A model generated the notes under the pieces. It searched no databases. It was not told the origin of the DNA and saw nothing but the letters and a program-made list of their open reading frames with translations. The position numbers and the translations under genes were made by a program. A stretch of 64,000 nucleotides of DNA from Vibrio rotiferianus CAIM 577 = LMG 21460 (GTDB lineage Bacteria; Pseudomonadota; Gammaproteobacteria; Enterobacterales; Vibrionaceae): positions 1 to 64,000 of the forward strand of contig NZ_APHW01000030.1 in NCBI RefSeq assembly GCF_002741985.1, in the 5' to 3' direction. Below are positions 10,489-20,232 of this stretch, one piece after another (within the stretch, counting starts at the first letter, position 1; the number at the start of each line of letters is the position of its first letter).

Positions 10489-10689
10489 TTATTCAGGCTT
10501 AAAAATCCCGATCATTTCTTGTTCCGAGTGTTTATTTTTTTCTACAGATTGCGGTTTACGCTGCTCGGTATAATCGCAGTCGACACACTCGACCAGCTCG
10601 ATGTTGTTCTCAATCCACCAGCGTAGGGTATCTTGCTGACTGCATTGCGGGCAGCTAGCTCCCGCGATAAAACGTTTCTTGGCTTTCAC
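10489..10689 (-). CDS. yheV: YheV family zinc-ribbon protein
   Basis: This 66-residue protein has two CxxC knuckles, Cys13/Cys16 (SCPQCS) and Cys35/Cys38 (ECVDCD), forming a predicted zinc ribbon. The family has no established function. It lies 35 bases after kefB and before slyD on the same strand, the conserved order in enterics and vibrios. Confidence 0.88.
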   Translation of the reverse strand: MKAKKRFIAGASCPQCSQQDTLRWWIENNIELVECVDCDYTEQRKPQSVEKNKHSEQEMIGIFKPE

Positions 10690-10724
10690 TTTTGTTCCTT
10701 TTCCCGCTAGATGCTATGCGGGTA

Positions 10725-12521
10725 CTACTTCCAATGATTTGGCGACTGTTGGTCACTTTCCATTTCACGACCAAAGATTTCTTCTAGTTCTTTACGGGCT
10801 TCTTTCGAGCGTTGAGCGAGCTCTTTATCCTCATTATGCTGAGGCAATAAGTCTTTGAGCATAGCATTATCTAGCTTGCGAAAATGTGCTTCTGCCCGCT
10901 TTGCTTGATACGGGTGCATACCCAATTCTACGAGCGCTTGGCGACCTAGATCTAATGCGCCCAAAAAGGTTTCTCGCGAGTAATTTTGCACGCCATGGTT
11001 CATCAACTGATACGCTTCCACACGGCTGCGGGCACGGGCAAGGATCTTCAATTTCGGGAAATGTGCACGGCAAATGTCGACAATCGCCATCACCTCATCA
11101 GGTGAGTCGGTACAGATCACCAAGGCTTCCGCTTTATCCGCACCCGCGGCACGTAACAAATCAATCTGAGTCGCATCACCATAAAACACCTTATAGCCGT
11201 ATTTACGCAGCAAGTGAATTTGGCTCGCGTCACTTTCTAATACCGTTACCTTGATCTTATTGGCGTACATCAAGCGTCCGACAATCTGACCAAAACGACC
11301 AAAGCCAGCGATGATCACTCGTGGCCGACGATCCACCACATTGGTCGTCACGCTCTCTTCTTCTTGGTTAAGCGTGTGAGCAAACCACTTCTTCTGCCCC
11401 ATGAGCAACAGCGGCGTAGTCACCATCGACAAACTCACCACCACCAACAAAAAGGCAACTTGCTCTTTGGTTAAGATACCTTCTTGGCTTGCCGCGGTGA
11501 AAATCACAAACGCAAACTCACCACCTTGGCTCAAAATCGCCGCCATACGACTGCGCGACTTAGCACGGACTCGAGCGGTGCGAGCTAAGACATACAGCAC
11601 CAAACCTTTGACCACCACGAGAGCAATCACGGCACCAATAATTGCGAACGGTTGCAAGGCTAATAACCCAAGATTCACTGCCATACCCACAGCAATAAAG
11701 AACAAGCCAAGTAGCAGACCTTTAAACGGTTCAATCGCAATTTCTAGTTCATGACGGTATTCACTTTCTGCCAGCAGCACACCCGCTAAGAAAGTGCCGA
11801 GCGCCATCGAAAGCCCCAGCTTTTGCATCGCAACAGAAATGCCAAGTACGACTAGGAGGGCGGCAACGGTGAAGAGTTCACGCACACCACTCATCACCAC
11901 AAAACGGAACAGAGGACGCAGCAAAAAGTGACCACCAACCAGCAGTGCTGCAACGCTCGCCAGCACCCAAATAGCATCTAACCAATCACCACCGCTTTGA
12001 CCACCAGCGAGTAAGGGCAACATGGCAAGCATCGGGATGACGGCAATATCTTGGAACAGCAGCACTGCAAAACCAGATTGTCCGGTTTCCGTGCCAGCTT
12101 GCCCCTGCTCTTCTATCACTTTTAGTGCAATCGCCGTGGACGAGAGTGCCAAGCCCATGCCGATCACTAAGCTCACTTGCATACTCAAACCAAATAGGCT
12201 GACGATGCTGCCGATCACCGCCGTGGTGACAATAACTTGAGCGCCACCCAGACCGAGGATAGGTCCGCGCATCTGCCATAACTTTTTAGGGTTCAGTTCC
12301 AAACCAATTAAGAACAGCAGCAACACCACCCCGAGTTCGGCGAAGTGGAGAATCGCGTCCACATCACTGATCAAACCCAGCCCCCAAGGACCAATTAGAA
12401 CGCCGGCAATCAGGTAACCAAGCACAGAGCCCAGACCAAGTCGCTGGGCAATCGGCACCGCAATAACAGCTGCAGAAAGAAATACCACACTACTTTGAAG
12501 AAACTCACTGGTTATCGCCAT
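10725..12521 (-). CDS. kefB: Glutathione-regulated potassium efflux protein KefB
   Basis: KefB is an inner-membrane K+/H+ antiporter opened by glutathione adducts, acidifying the cytoplasm to protect against electrophiles. The 598-residue form starts at the ATG at 12521, set by an AAGGAGG site six bases upstream; an earlier ATG (12539) is less well placed. About 12 hydrophobic helices (residues 1-380) are followed by an RCK/TrkA-N nucleotide-binding domain with GFGRFGQ near residue 400. The start overlaps the kefG stop by 17 bases, so the channel and its ancillary subunit are coupled. Confidence 0.93.
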   Translation of the reverse strand: MAITSEFLQSSVVFLSAAVIAVPIAQRLGLGSVLGYLIAGVLIGPWGLGLISDVDAILHFAELGVVLLLFLIGLELNPKKLWQMRGPILGLGGAQVIVTTAVIGSIVSLFGLSMQVSLVIGMGLALSSTAIALKVIEEQGQAGTETGQSGFAVLLFQDIAVIPMLAMLPLLAGGQSGGDWLDAIWVLASVAALLVGGHFLLRPLFRFVVMSGVRELFTVAALLVVLGISVAMQKLGLSMALGTFLAGVLLAESEYRHELEIAIEPFKGLLLGLFFIAVGMAVNLGLLALQPFAIIGAVIALVVVKGLVLYVLARTARVRAKSRSRMAAILSQGGEFAFVIFTAASQEGILTKEQVAFLLVVVSLSMVTTPLLLMGQKKWFAHTLNQEEESVTTNVVDRRPRVIIAGFGRFGQIVGRLMYANKIKVTVLESDASQIHLLRKYGYKVFYGDATQIDLLRAAGADKAEALVICTDSPDEVMAIVDICRAHFPKLKILARARSRVEAYQLMNHGVQNYSRETFLGALDLGRQALVELGMHPYQAKRAEAHFRKLDNAMLKDLLPQHNEDKELAQRSKEARKELEEIFGREMESDQQSPNHWK

Positions 12522-13092
12522 GTAGACCTCCTTGCTCATCCCACTCTCTCAGGGGATTGTTCAGCCATTGACGATATTGTTCAGCATGCTGATAACGTTC
12601 GATGTCCGAAACATTGCGCGACCAGTACAGCACTAAAGGCTCAATCCAATGCATCTGACACAAAGCAGCGGTCAGTTCGAACGGCTGGAGGATTTGTTCC
12701 AACGGGTATTTGTTGTACCCCATAGGGCTAAACGCATCCTCTTTACCGCCAGTAGTGATCACACTGCGCCAGTACTTACCCGCTAATGCGCTACCATCAC
12801 CGAACGCAAAGCCTTTACCCAACACACGATCCATCCACTCTTTCAACAGTGCGGGACAGGAATACATATAGAGAGGATGATGAAAAACGATCACATCATG
12901 CGTCATCAGCAGATCGTGTTCGTAGTTCACATCAATAAAGAAATCAGGGTACGCGCCATAAAGATCGTGCACGGTGACATGACCCAGTGATTCGATTTTT
13001 TTAATCATCACTTGATTGGCAATGGAATTTTGTGGCTCTGGATGAGCATAAATCACCAGAACCCTCGGAGGAATGGGCGTAGCAACAGCCAA
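12505..13092 (-). CDS. kefG: KefG, ancillary quinone-oxidoreductase-like subunit for KefB
   Basis: KefG is a flavodoxin-fold protein needed for full KefB activity. The 195-residue sequence has the family features RVLVIYAHPEPQNSIAN near the N-terminus and FHHPLYMYSCPALLKEW at about residues 70-86. The start is TTG with an AAGGA site 7 bases upstream; no in-frame ATG lies nearby, and the ATG at 13100 is out of frame. It diverges from yheS. Confidence 0.92.
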   Translation of the reverse strand: MAVATPIPPRVLVIYAHPEPQNSIANQVMIKKIESLGHVTVHDLYGAYPDFFIDVNYEHDLLMTHDVIVFHHPLYMYSCPALLKEWMDRVLGKGFAFGDGSALAGKYWRSVITTGGKEDAFSPMGYNKYPLEQILQPFELTAALCQMHWIEPLVLYWSRNVSDIERYQHAEQYRQWLNNPLREWDEQGGLHGDNQ

Positions 13093-13269
13093 ATGGTCAT
13101 CCTTGTATTGATTTCTCAGGGAAAATTATCGTTATCAGTTTGTTATACTTTTTTGTATAGCATAATGCAATTAAAGCGCAGAGATCGACTTTTCCTGCCA
13201 ATAGCCCTACTATTCACCGCGAGATAAACGACCAAGAAACGCGCGCGGCGCAAAGTGAATTAAAACTCT

Positions 13270-15189
13270 ATGATTACCTTCTCTGATATTCAGTTACTGC
13301 GTGGCGGTAAACCTCTTTTAGACCAAGCATCCGCAACCATTCACCCAGGCGATAAAGTGGGTCTGGTTGGTAAAAACGGCTGTGGTAAATCGACCCTATT
13401 CGCGCTACTGAAAGACGAACTGGCGATTGATGCGGGCTCATTCAGTCAACCTCAGCACTGGGAACTAGCGTGGGTAGCACAAGAAACCCCTGCTCTTGAC
13501 CGCAGTGCCATTGAATACGTCATTGATGGTGATCGCGAGTTTCGTGGTTTGGAACAGCAGTTAGCCATTGCTGAAGAAAAAGACAACGGTACGCTGGTTG
13601 CAGAGATCCACGGCAAGATTGAAACCATTGGCGGTTACAGCATTCGCGCACGTGCTGCCGAGCTGCTTGATGGCCTGGGCTTTAGCCAAGAGCAAATGAG
13701 CTGGAACCTGACTCAGTTCTCGGGTGGTTGGCGTATGCGCCTTAACTTGGCTCAAGCGCTATTGTGTCGTTCTGATCTACTGCTACTCGACGAACCAACC
13801 AACCACTTGGATTTGGACGCGGTCATGTGGCTAGAGCGCTGGTTACAAAACTACCCAGGCACACTGATTCTTATCTCGCACGACCGTGACTTCTTAGACC
13901 CAATCGTTGGTCGTATCATTCACATCGAAAATCAACAGCTGAATGAATACACGGGTAACTACTCATCATTCGAAAACCAACGTGCACAAAAAATGGTGCT
14001 GCAACAAGCAATGTTTGAGAAGCAGCAGAAACAGATGTCGCACATGCAAAGCTACATCGACCGCTTCCGTTACAAAGCATCGAAAGCTCGCCAAGCACAA
14101 AGCCGAATTAAAGCTCTGGAGCGTATGGAAAAAGTGCTGCCAGCGCAGTTCGATAACCCATTTAGCTTCCAGTTCCGCGAACCAGCAGCACTGCCAAACC
14201 CAATCATGATGATGGATGAAGTATCGGCAGGCTACGGTGACAACCTGATCCTAGAGAAGATCCGCCTTAACCTTGTCCCGGGCAGTCGCATTGGTCTACT
14301 TGGCCGTAACGGTGCAGGTAAATCAACCTTGATCAAACTGTTGTCTGGTGAGCTAAAAGCGCAAGGCGGCGATCTGACTTACTCGCAAGGCGTGAAGATC
14401 GGTTACTTCGCTCAGCACCAATTAGAAACGCTGCATCCAGAAGAAACACCACTACAGCACATGATGCAAATCGCTCCAGACCAGACTGAGCAACAACTAC
14501 GTGATTACTTAGGTAGCTTTGGCTTCCAAGGCGATAAAGCGCTAGAGAAAGTCGCTCCGTTTTCTGGTGGTGAAAAAGCACGTTTGGTATTGGCATTAGT
14601 GGTCTGGCAAAAACCTAACCTATTGCTACTCGACGAACCAACTAACCACCTAGACTTGGACATGCGCCAAGCATTAACCATGGCACTACAGACCTTTGAA
14701 GGTGCAATGGTGATTGTTTCGCACGACCGTTACCTACTGCGAGCAACAACGGATGACTTGTACCTAGTACACGACCGTCAAGTGGTACCATTCGATGGTG
14801 ACCTCAACGATTACTATAAGTGGCTGACTGAACAACAAAGAGCTGAACGTAAAGAAGCGCAAGCGGCACAGCCTGAGAAAGACACAGCGAATAGTGCTGC
14901 AGCGAAAAAAGAGCAAAAGCGACGTGAAGCAGAGTTTCGTAAACAGACCGCTCCAATTCGCAAAACGCTGACACAGTTAGAAAACAAAATGGATAAGTTA
15001 GGTGAAGCGTTAGCTTCAGCTGAAGAGCAATTATCAGACAACTCTCTGTATGAAGCGGAAAACAAAGCTAAACTTAATGAAGTATTGGCCCTTCAAGCTT
15101 CTAGCAAAGCAGAGCTTGAAGATGTAGAGATGGAATGGATGTCTGCTCAAGAAACCCTCGAGCAGATGGAACTAGAGTTTAATCAATGA
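13270..15189 (+). CDS. yheS: ABC-F ATPase YheS
   Basis: ABC-F proteins are soluble tandem ATPases that act on ribosomes; YheS helps translation through difficult sequences. The 639 residues hold two ATPase domains: Walker A GLVGKNGCGKST at 31-42 and GLLGRNGAGKST near 347, each with a Walker B ending DEPTNHLDL. A linker between them (about 240-300) and a charged, coiled-coil C-terminus (about 530-639) complete the layout. There are no membrane segments. It overlaps the next gene by 4 bases (ATGA). Confidence 0.93.
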   Translation: MITFSDIQLLRGGKPLLDQASATIHPGDKVGLVGKNGCGKSTLFALLKDELAIDAGSFSQPQHWELAWVAQETPALDRSAIEYVIDGDREFRGLEQQLAIAEEKDNGTLVAEIHGKIETIGGYSIRARAAELLDGLGFSQEQMSWNLTQFSGGWRMRLNLAQALLCRSDLLLLDEPTNHLDLDAVMWLERWLQNYPGTLILISHDRDFLDPIVGRIIHIENQQLNEYTGNYSSFENQRAQKMVLQQAMFEKQQKQMSHMQSYIDRFRYKASKARQAQSRIKALERMEKVLPAQFDNPFSFQFREPAALPNPIMMMDEVSAGYGDNLILEKIRLNLVPGSRIGLLGRNGAGKSTLIKLLSGELKAQGGDLTYSQGVKIGYFAQHQLETLHPEETPLQHMMQIAPDQTEQQLRDYLGSFGFQGDKALEKVAPFSGGEKARLVLALVVWQKPNLLLLDEPTNHLDLDMRQALTMALQTFEGAMVIVSHDRYLLRATTDDLYLVHDRQVVPFDGDLNDYYKWLTEQQRAERKEAQAAQPEKDTANSAAAKKEQKRREAEFRKQTAPIRKTLTQLENKMDKLGEALASAEEQLSDNSLYEAENKAKLNEVLALQASSKAELEDVEMEWMSAQETLEQMELEFNQ

Positions 15190-15665
15190 CAACAGAGCAC
15201 GCTGAATACACCTTAACCCTTGAACACCTTTGGCAGTTCAGTCTGCAATTTTATGGTGTACGAGAAGTGAAAGAAGCGTGCTTGTCGTTGCAAAATAACT
15301 ATCACGGCAATGTGAATCTACTGCTGCTGCTCAGATGGCTCGATGAGCAGCAGTTCATCTTTCAAGAGCAAGATTGGCCTCTTGTTCAAGACTGCCTAAT
15401 CCGCAGTGAAACATTACTCCACTCCTATCGCGAACTACGACGACACCTCAAACTTCAAGTAAATGATGCACTTTATCGTGAGGCATTACAGTTTGAGTTA
15501 CAGCTTGAAAAGCAACAACAGTCTGATCTGGTTGACTGCATTAATTCACTCATACTAGTGACAAATGACGGTGAACCACTAACATTAAGATACTGTCGAA
15601 AGCTGGGCGCAGAACACCTTCAACAAGCATTTTCGCTTCCAGTTCCGAATATTCATCATCCATAA
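15186..15665 (+). CDS. TIGR02444 family protein
   Basis: This 159-residue conserved protein of unknown function has features I associate with TIGR02444: an N-terminal LWQFSLQFYGVREVKEACLS and an LLLLLRWLDEQQ segment, mostly helical. It starts inside the yheS stop codon, so it is translated with yheS, and this pairing is common in vibrios. No catalytic motif or signal peptide is visible. Confidence 0.8.
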   Translation: MTTEHAEYTLTLEHLWQFSLQFYGVREVKEACLSLQNNYHGNVNLLLLLRWLDEQQFIFQEQDWPLVQDCLIRSETLLHSYRELRRHLKLQVNDALYREALQFELQLEKQQQSDLVDCINSLILVTNDGEPLTLRYCRKLGAEHLQQAFSLPVPNIHHP

Positions 15666-15879
15666 ATCTATAATAAATCTATACTTAGACTTATATAAAT
15701 AAGAGTATACGTTTGTTGGCATTGAAGCTCTAAGCAGAACCAATCTCTCAGACTAGCGGTAAGGATTGCACAAAATCTCTGCTTAGTTCATGGCAAAGCT
15801 CCATCAAACCCTATTCGCGTAAGCACAGAGACCAAAGTGGCGTGAATAACGATAATACTTAAATTGATTGGTACTAAGT

Positions 15880-16887
15880 ATGACCCAATTTTTCGCAGCA
15901 GCTGGAATTAAAAACCCACACCTTCAAACGCTTTTGCCGCGCTTTATTCGTAAAAAAGCGTTGTTTACCCCTGTGTGGCAAACTCTTGATACCCCTGATG
16001 ACGATTTTCTAGACTTAGCATGGTCAGAACAACAAGACACTGAAATTGCCCGTAACAAACCCATTTTTGTTCTGTTTCATGGCCTTGAAGGATGCTTTTA
16101 TAGCCCTTACGCTAACGGCTTAATGAATGCTTTTTCCAAATCGGGCTGGTTATCGGTGATGATGCACTTCCGCGGTTGCAGCGGTAAGCCAAACAAAAAA
16201 GCCCGCGCCTATCACTCCGGTGAAGTGACTGACGCTCGTTTCTTTCTCGAGCAGCTCAATCAGCAGTTTCCCAACACCCCTAAAGTTGCAGTCGGCATTT
16301 CCCTTGGCGGTAACATGTTGGCGAACTACTTAGCCCAATACAGAGACGACCCGATTTTAAGTGCAGCAACAATCGTTTCTGCCCCGCTGGATTTATCAGC
16401 ATGCGCCAACCGCATAGAGCAAGGTTTTTCCAAGGTCTACAAACGCTATTTGCTCTCTTCACTTAAACGTAATGCGCTACAAAAGCACGACTTGATACAA
16501 GGGGAACTTGCGCTGTCTTACCGTTCGATCAAACGTGTTACTCGTCTGTATGAATTCGATGATCTCGTCACCGCACCTCTGCACGGATTCAAAGATGCAC
16601 AAGACTACTATGACCAATGTTCAGGCTTGAGCAAACTGCAGCAGATCACCCTACCAACACTGATCATCCATGCTAAAGATGACCCTTTTATGACTGAAGC
16701 AGTAATCCCAAAATTCGTTCTGCCAGACAACATTGATTACCGACTTTACGAAAATGGCGGCCACGTCGGCTTTCTTACTGGTACAGCGCTTAAGCCAAAA
16801 TTTTGGTTAGAGGAAGCCCTGCCAGCTTATTATGAAAGTATCGCTGCTGAATACCTTTCTACTGTATCCAAACAACAAACACAGTAA
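15880..16887 (+). CDS. yheT: YheT family alpha/beta hydrolase
   Basis: From the ATG at 15880 the 335-residue protein shows an alpha/beta-hydrolase core: oxyanion region FHGLEGCFYSPY, nucleophile elbow GISLGGN (Ser near 149), a late Asp (HAKDDPF) and a catalytic His (GGHVGFL). It belongs to the YheT/ABHD1-3 group of putative esterases, whose substrate is unknown. A TTG four codons upstream is a weaker start. It is followed by yheU and prkB, the conserved cluster. Confidence 0.88.
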   Translation: MTQFFAAAGIKNPHLQTLLPRFIRKKALFTPVWQTLDTPDDDFLDLAWSEQQDTEIARNKPIFVLFHGLEGCFYSPYANGLMNAFSKSGWLSVMMHFRGCSGKPNKKARAYHSGEVTDARFFLEQLNQQFPNTPKVAVGISLGGNMLANYLAQYRDDPILSAATIVSAPLDLSACANRIEQGFSKVYKRYLLSSLKRNALQKHDLIQGELALSYRSIKRVTRLYEFDDLVTAPLHGFKDAQDYYDQCSGLSKLQQITLPTLIIHAKDDPFMTEAVIPKFVLPDNIDYRLYENGGHVGFLTGTALKPKFWLEEALPAYYESIAAEYLSTVSKQQTQ

Positions 16888-16949
16888 ACTATTCACGAGT
16901 ATCAACCGAGGCAGGTAGTACACCATCATCATAAACGTTTGAGGTATTT

Positions 16950-17159
16950 ATGATCATTCCATGGCAAGACATTGCGCCAGAGACATTAGAAAACTTGATC
17001 CGCGAATTTGTACTGCGTGAAGGGACGGATTACGGTGCGGTAGAAGTATCATTACAAGATAAAATTGACCAAGTTAGAACTCAGCTCGAGAAGGGGGAGG
17101 CAACGATTGTCTTCTCCGAGCTCCATGAAACGGTTGATATTCAACTTAGAGCAAAATAA
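16950..17159 (+). CDS. yheU: YheU family protein
   Basis: This 69-residue protein begins [20 protein letters not shown] and contains [19 protein letters not shown], the diagnostic YheU (UPF0270) sequence. Function is unknown. It sits between yheT and prkB on the same strand, 62 bases after yheT. Confidence 0.9.
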   Translation: MIIPWQDIAPETLENLIREFVLREGTDYGAVEVSLQDKIDQVRTQLEKGEATIVFSELHETVDIQLRAK

Positions 17160-17286
17160 TAACGCCCTCACATTTTACCGTATCCCACTCGATGACACGG
17201 GCTTGTTACGTGCTATAGTGGGTTATCGACCGTGCAACATCCGCGTGTTGCACTTTACAGGTAAGTAATTTTCGACAAGGTTTGTC

Positions 17287-18156
17287 ATGTCAGCTAAACA
17301 CCCAATCATCGCGGTTACTGGCTCCTCTGGAGCTGGCACAACCACGACCTCAGAAGCCTTCCGTAAGATGTTCAATATGATGAACGTTAAACCTGCATGG
17401 GTTGAAGGAGACAGCTTCCACCGTTTTACTCGTCCGGAGATGGATGTCGAGATCCGTAAGGCTCGTGAACAAGGTCGACACATCAGCTACTTCGGTCCGC
17501 AAGCCAATGACTTCCCAGGGTTAGAAGAGTTTTTCCGAAAGTATGGTGAAGAAGGCACTGGCAGTGTGCGTCGCTATCTACATACCTTTGATGAGGCGGT
17601 ACCCTATAATCAAATGCCTGGCACTTTCACACCATGGCAAGACTTACCTGAAGACAGCAACGTACTGTTCTATGAAGGTTTACACGGTGGTGTCGTAGAT
17701 GGTGACGTCAACGTGGCGCGTCACGTTGACTTTCTAATTGGCATGGTGCCAATCGTGAACTTGGAATGGATTCAAAAGTTCGTTCGTGACACGCGCGATC
17801 GTGGCCACTCAAGAGAAGCGGTAATGGATTCGATCGTGCGATCGATGGACGATTACCTAAACTACATTACCCCGCAATTTTCTCGTACACATATCAACTT
17901 TCAGCGTGTACCAACTGTTGATACTTCCAACCCACTTAACGCGAAAGGCATCCCGAGTTTGGATGAAAGTTTCGTTGTGATCCGCCTACGCGGCATCAAG
18001 AATGTCGACTTCCCGTACTTGCTGGCGATGATTGATGGCTCATTCATGTCTCGTCATAACACCATTGTGGTGCCGGGCGGTAAGATGAGCTTTGCAATGG
18101 AGCTCATAGTGAGGCCGATTCTGCAGCAACTCATCGAAACTGGGAAAATTGGTTAA
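17287..18156 (+). CDS. prkB: Phosphoribulokinase-like kinase PrkB
   Basis: The 289-residue P-loop kinase has Walker A TGSSGAGTTTTS at residues 11-22 and is the full family length. Enteric PrkB resembles Calvin-cycle phosphoribulokinase but no RuBisCO genes are near, so the physiological substrate is unclear. It follows yheU in the conserved yheT-yheU-prkB-crp neighbourhood. The intervening enteric yhfA gene is absent here. Confidence 0.88.
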   Translation: MSAKHPIIAVTGSSGAGTTTTSEAFRKMFNMMNVKPAWVEGDSFHRFTRPEMDVEIRKAREQGRHISYFGPQANDFPGLEEFFRKYGEEGTGSVRRYLHTFDEAVPYNQMPGTFTPWQDLPEDSNVLFYEGLHGGVVDGDVNVARHVDFLIGMVPIVNLEWIQKFVRDTRDRGHSREAVMDSIVRSMDDYLNYITPQFSRTHINFQRVPTVDTSNPLNAKGIPSLDESFVVIRLRGIKNVDFPYLLAMIDGSFMSRHNTIVVPGGKMSFAMELIVRPILQQLIETGKIG

Positions 18157-18189
18157 AAACCTCGTTAATTGAGTGTTTACTTTTCATAC

Positions 18190-18205
18190 CGTGATCATGT
18201 GCACA
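18190..18205 (+). promoter_or_regulatory. Candidate CRP site upstream of crp
   Basis: CGTGA, six bases, then GCACA matches the CRP consensus TGTGA-N6-TCACA at 8 of 10 positions. It lies about 190 bases before crp, where autoregulatory CRP sites are known in E. coli. Only the sequence match supports it. Confidence 0.45.
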
Positions 18206-18395
18206 GTTTTGCTTACAAAATCTCAATCATGGCACGATTAAAATCAAGAAATCGTTTCCGAAAAAGGATACTATTTCTAACCGAAACACAAGAGAGCTTG
18301 CAGCATATAAAAAGTGCTCTTATTCTAGTAAGCCAATTCAGGCTTAGCTAAAATATGGATAGCGCAAGCGTACCCTGCAGAGGAAGTGAGATATT

Positions 18396-19028
18396 ATGGT
18401 TCTAGGTAAACCTCAAACCGACCCAACATTAGAGTGGTTTCTTTCACACTGTCATATTCATAAGTACCCATCAAAGAGCACGCTAATTCACGCGGGCGAA
18501 AAAGCAGAGACTTTATACTACATCGTTAAAGGTTCTGTTGCGGTTCTTATCAAAGACGAAGAAGGTAAGGAAATGATCCTTTCTTACCTAAACCAAGGCG
18601 ACTTCATTGGTGAGCTTGGTCTATTCGAAGAAGACCAAGAGCGTACAGCTTGGGTTCGCGCTAAATCTCCTTGTGAAGTGGCTGAGATTTCTTTCAAGAA
18701 ATTCCGTCAACTTATCCAAGTTAACCCAGACATCCTAATGCGCCTTTCTGCGCAAATGGCTCGTCGTCTACAAGTTACTAGCCAAAAAGTGGGTGACCTA
18801 GCGTTCCTAGACGTAACTGGTCGTATCGCTCAGACTCTTCTGAACCTTGCTAAACAGCCAGATGCGATGACGCACCCAGACGGCATGCAAATCAAGATCA
18901 CTCGTCAAGAAATCGGTCAAATCGTTGGCTGTTCTCGTGAGACAGTAGGTCGTATCTTGAAGATGCTAGAAGAGCAGAACCTAATTTCTGCGCACGGTAA
19001 GACTATCGTTGTTTACGGGACTCGTTAA
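18396..19028 (+). CDS. crp: cAMP receptor protein
   Basis: CRP is the global regulator that binds cAMP and activates or represses catabolic, virulence and competence genes. The 210-residue protein is full length. The cAMP pocket is seen in [12 protein letters not shown] with ERTAWVRAK (about residues 70-90), and the DNA-recognition helix in [14 protein letters not shown] (about 178-191). A GAGGAAG site precedes the ATG and a perfect terminator follows. Confidence 0.98.
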   Translation: MVLGKPQTDPTLEWFLSHCHIHKYPSKSTLIHAGEKAETLYYIVKGSVAVLIKDEEGKEMILSYLNQGDFIGELGLFEEDQERTAWVRAKSPCEVAEISFKKFRQLIQVNPDILMRLSAQMARRLQVTSQKVGDLAFLDVTGRIAQTLLNLAKQPDAMTHPDGMQIKITRQEIGQIVGCSRETVGRILKMLEEQNLISAHGKTIVVYGTR

Positions 19029-19052
19029 TCTCGATTAACGTTTAAAAAATTT

Positions 19053-19089
19053 AAAAGCCACCAAATGCAAGTTTGGTGGCTTTTTCTTT
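19053..19089 (+). terminator. Terminator after crp
   Basis: A perfect 13-bp stem (19053-19065 with 19072-19084, core GCCACCAAA) with a 6-base loop is followed by a T-run. Confidence 0.9.
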
Positions 19090-19176
19090 TTTGGGAGTTA
19101 GACATTGAGAGTCGAGAGCATTGCACTTCACAACGGACTTCATCCTTTGAGATGAAGCCCTCTCGCCTCATATCTA

Positions 19177-19968
19177 TTAACCGTTGGTACTCTCGAAGAT
19201 CTTATCTGCCGATGCTGCCACAAATCCTGGGTACAACTCACCGTTATCCATTGGGTAGCGTTTAGCAAACTCGTAGAAGCCACCAGGAATCACCTCAACG
19301 CCTTCAGCAAAGGTCACTGGCACTTTGTCTGCCATGGTCGACGATTGCTCTAGTAGTACCTCTGGCGTGCCTTTTACTTCACCGCCATTCTCGTTGATGG
19401 TAAAGCCTACTGTGCGTAGGTGGTCGTTTACCTGCTTCACTTCTTGGTGCTGATTGAGCTGATTCACACTCACTGTGAAGTGGTTAGCTCCGTAGCCGTG
19501 CGCAGCAAGCCAAGAAGCGTACTCACTCTCTTTCGCTAAGATTTGGAAGTCAGCATAGCTAAGGTCCCACAAACGTCCGCCGTACAAGAAGTCACTGCCT
19601 GTCAGTTTAGAAGCATCAACCTGCTCTACCAGTTTATGAACGATGGCTTGTAGCTCTGGTGAGCACTCATCCACTTTCAATTCACTGATGAAGACTTTTG
19701 GCTGCTTCGGATCTGGGTGCTCAAAATGTTTTGCCACCAGCTTTTTGCTTTCAAATACGTAATCACCACAGGCTTTATAACCCACTGCCAAGAATGGCTT
19801 CGCCAGCGTTTCAATGCCTAGGGGAGCGACATTAAACGTACGTAGCGCAATATGGTCATTAATCAGAGGCTCATCTTCTTGAAGAAGTTGATGAACTTTA
19901 GCAGCAGAAGGACAAAGACGTTGAATGTAGTCTTGCCATAGCGATTCAAATAACACATCGGGCGTCAT
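19177..19968 (-). CDS. DUF1338 protein (2-oxoadipate dioxygenase/decarboxylase family)
   Basis: The 263-residue protein matches DUF1338. The characterised member HglS is a non-haem iron enzyme that turns 2-oxoadipate into D-2-hydroxyglutarate in lysine breakdown. Candidate metal ligands are His39 (NDHIALRTF), His163 (ANHFTVS) and Glu233 (FYEFAKRYP), in the spacing expected for a vicinal-oxygen-chelate-like fold. It is the last gene of the astC-astA-astD series, 264 bases after astD, with structured DNA between. Substrate is not determinable; location suggests an amino-acid-derived 2-oxoacid. Confidence 0.85.
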   Translation of the reverse strand: MTPDVLFESLWQDYIQRLCPSAAKVHQLLQEDEPLINDHIALRTFNVAPLGIETLAKPFLAVGYKACGDYVFESKKLVAKHFEHPDPKQPKVFISELKVDECSPELQAIVHKLVEQVDASKLTGSDFLYGGRLWDLSYADFQILAKESEYASWLAAHGYGANHFTVSVNQLNQHQEVKQVNDHLRTVGFTINENGGEVKGTPEVLLEQSSTMADKVPVTFAEGVEVIPGGFYEFAKRYPMDNGELYPGFVAASADKIFESTNG

Positions 19969-20011
19969 AACGACTCCTTGTTATGAAATGTAGAGTTAGG
20001 GGTAAGAGGAA

Positions 20012-20154
20012 GTTGACCGCTCGTTCACAGCCCTAAAGCTGTCCAGAATCACGAACGAGCGGCCATCAACCTGTGACGGTATGTGTGGCATAAGTGCCAG
20101 TCAGTCAACACGCGCTGGAGAGTCTTAAGCTCGCCTTTGGCGTTTGCCAGCGCG
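20012..20154. repeat. Two inverted repeats between astD and the DUF1338 gene
   Basis: One pair has arms 20012-20026 and 20053-20070 (core CCGCTCGTTC with GAACGAGCGG). The other has 8-bp arms CGCGCTGG (20111-20118) and CCAGCGCG (20147-20154) enclosing a small CGCC-TTT-GGCG hairpin (20132-20142). They could cap or process the ast mRNA. Neither has a U-run typical of a terminator. Confidence 0.5.
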
Positions 20155-20232
20155 CTTACCAGAATCCTAACTTGGTAAATAGCTCCGGCAGAGAGAAGCG
20201 GCGATACTTTGTCACCACTTCGTGTTTCTCTA

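Noticed and set aside
18190..18205. Strong CRP control of crp
   Set aside because: The match is only 8 of 10, so it is kept as a candidate and not a firm claim.
18169..18351. A 61-codon frame in the crp leader
   Set aside because: It begins at TTG without a clear Shine-Dalgarno and covers the crp regulatory region with its CRP-like site.
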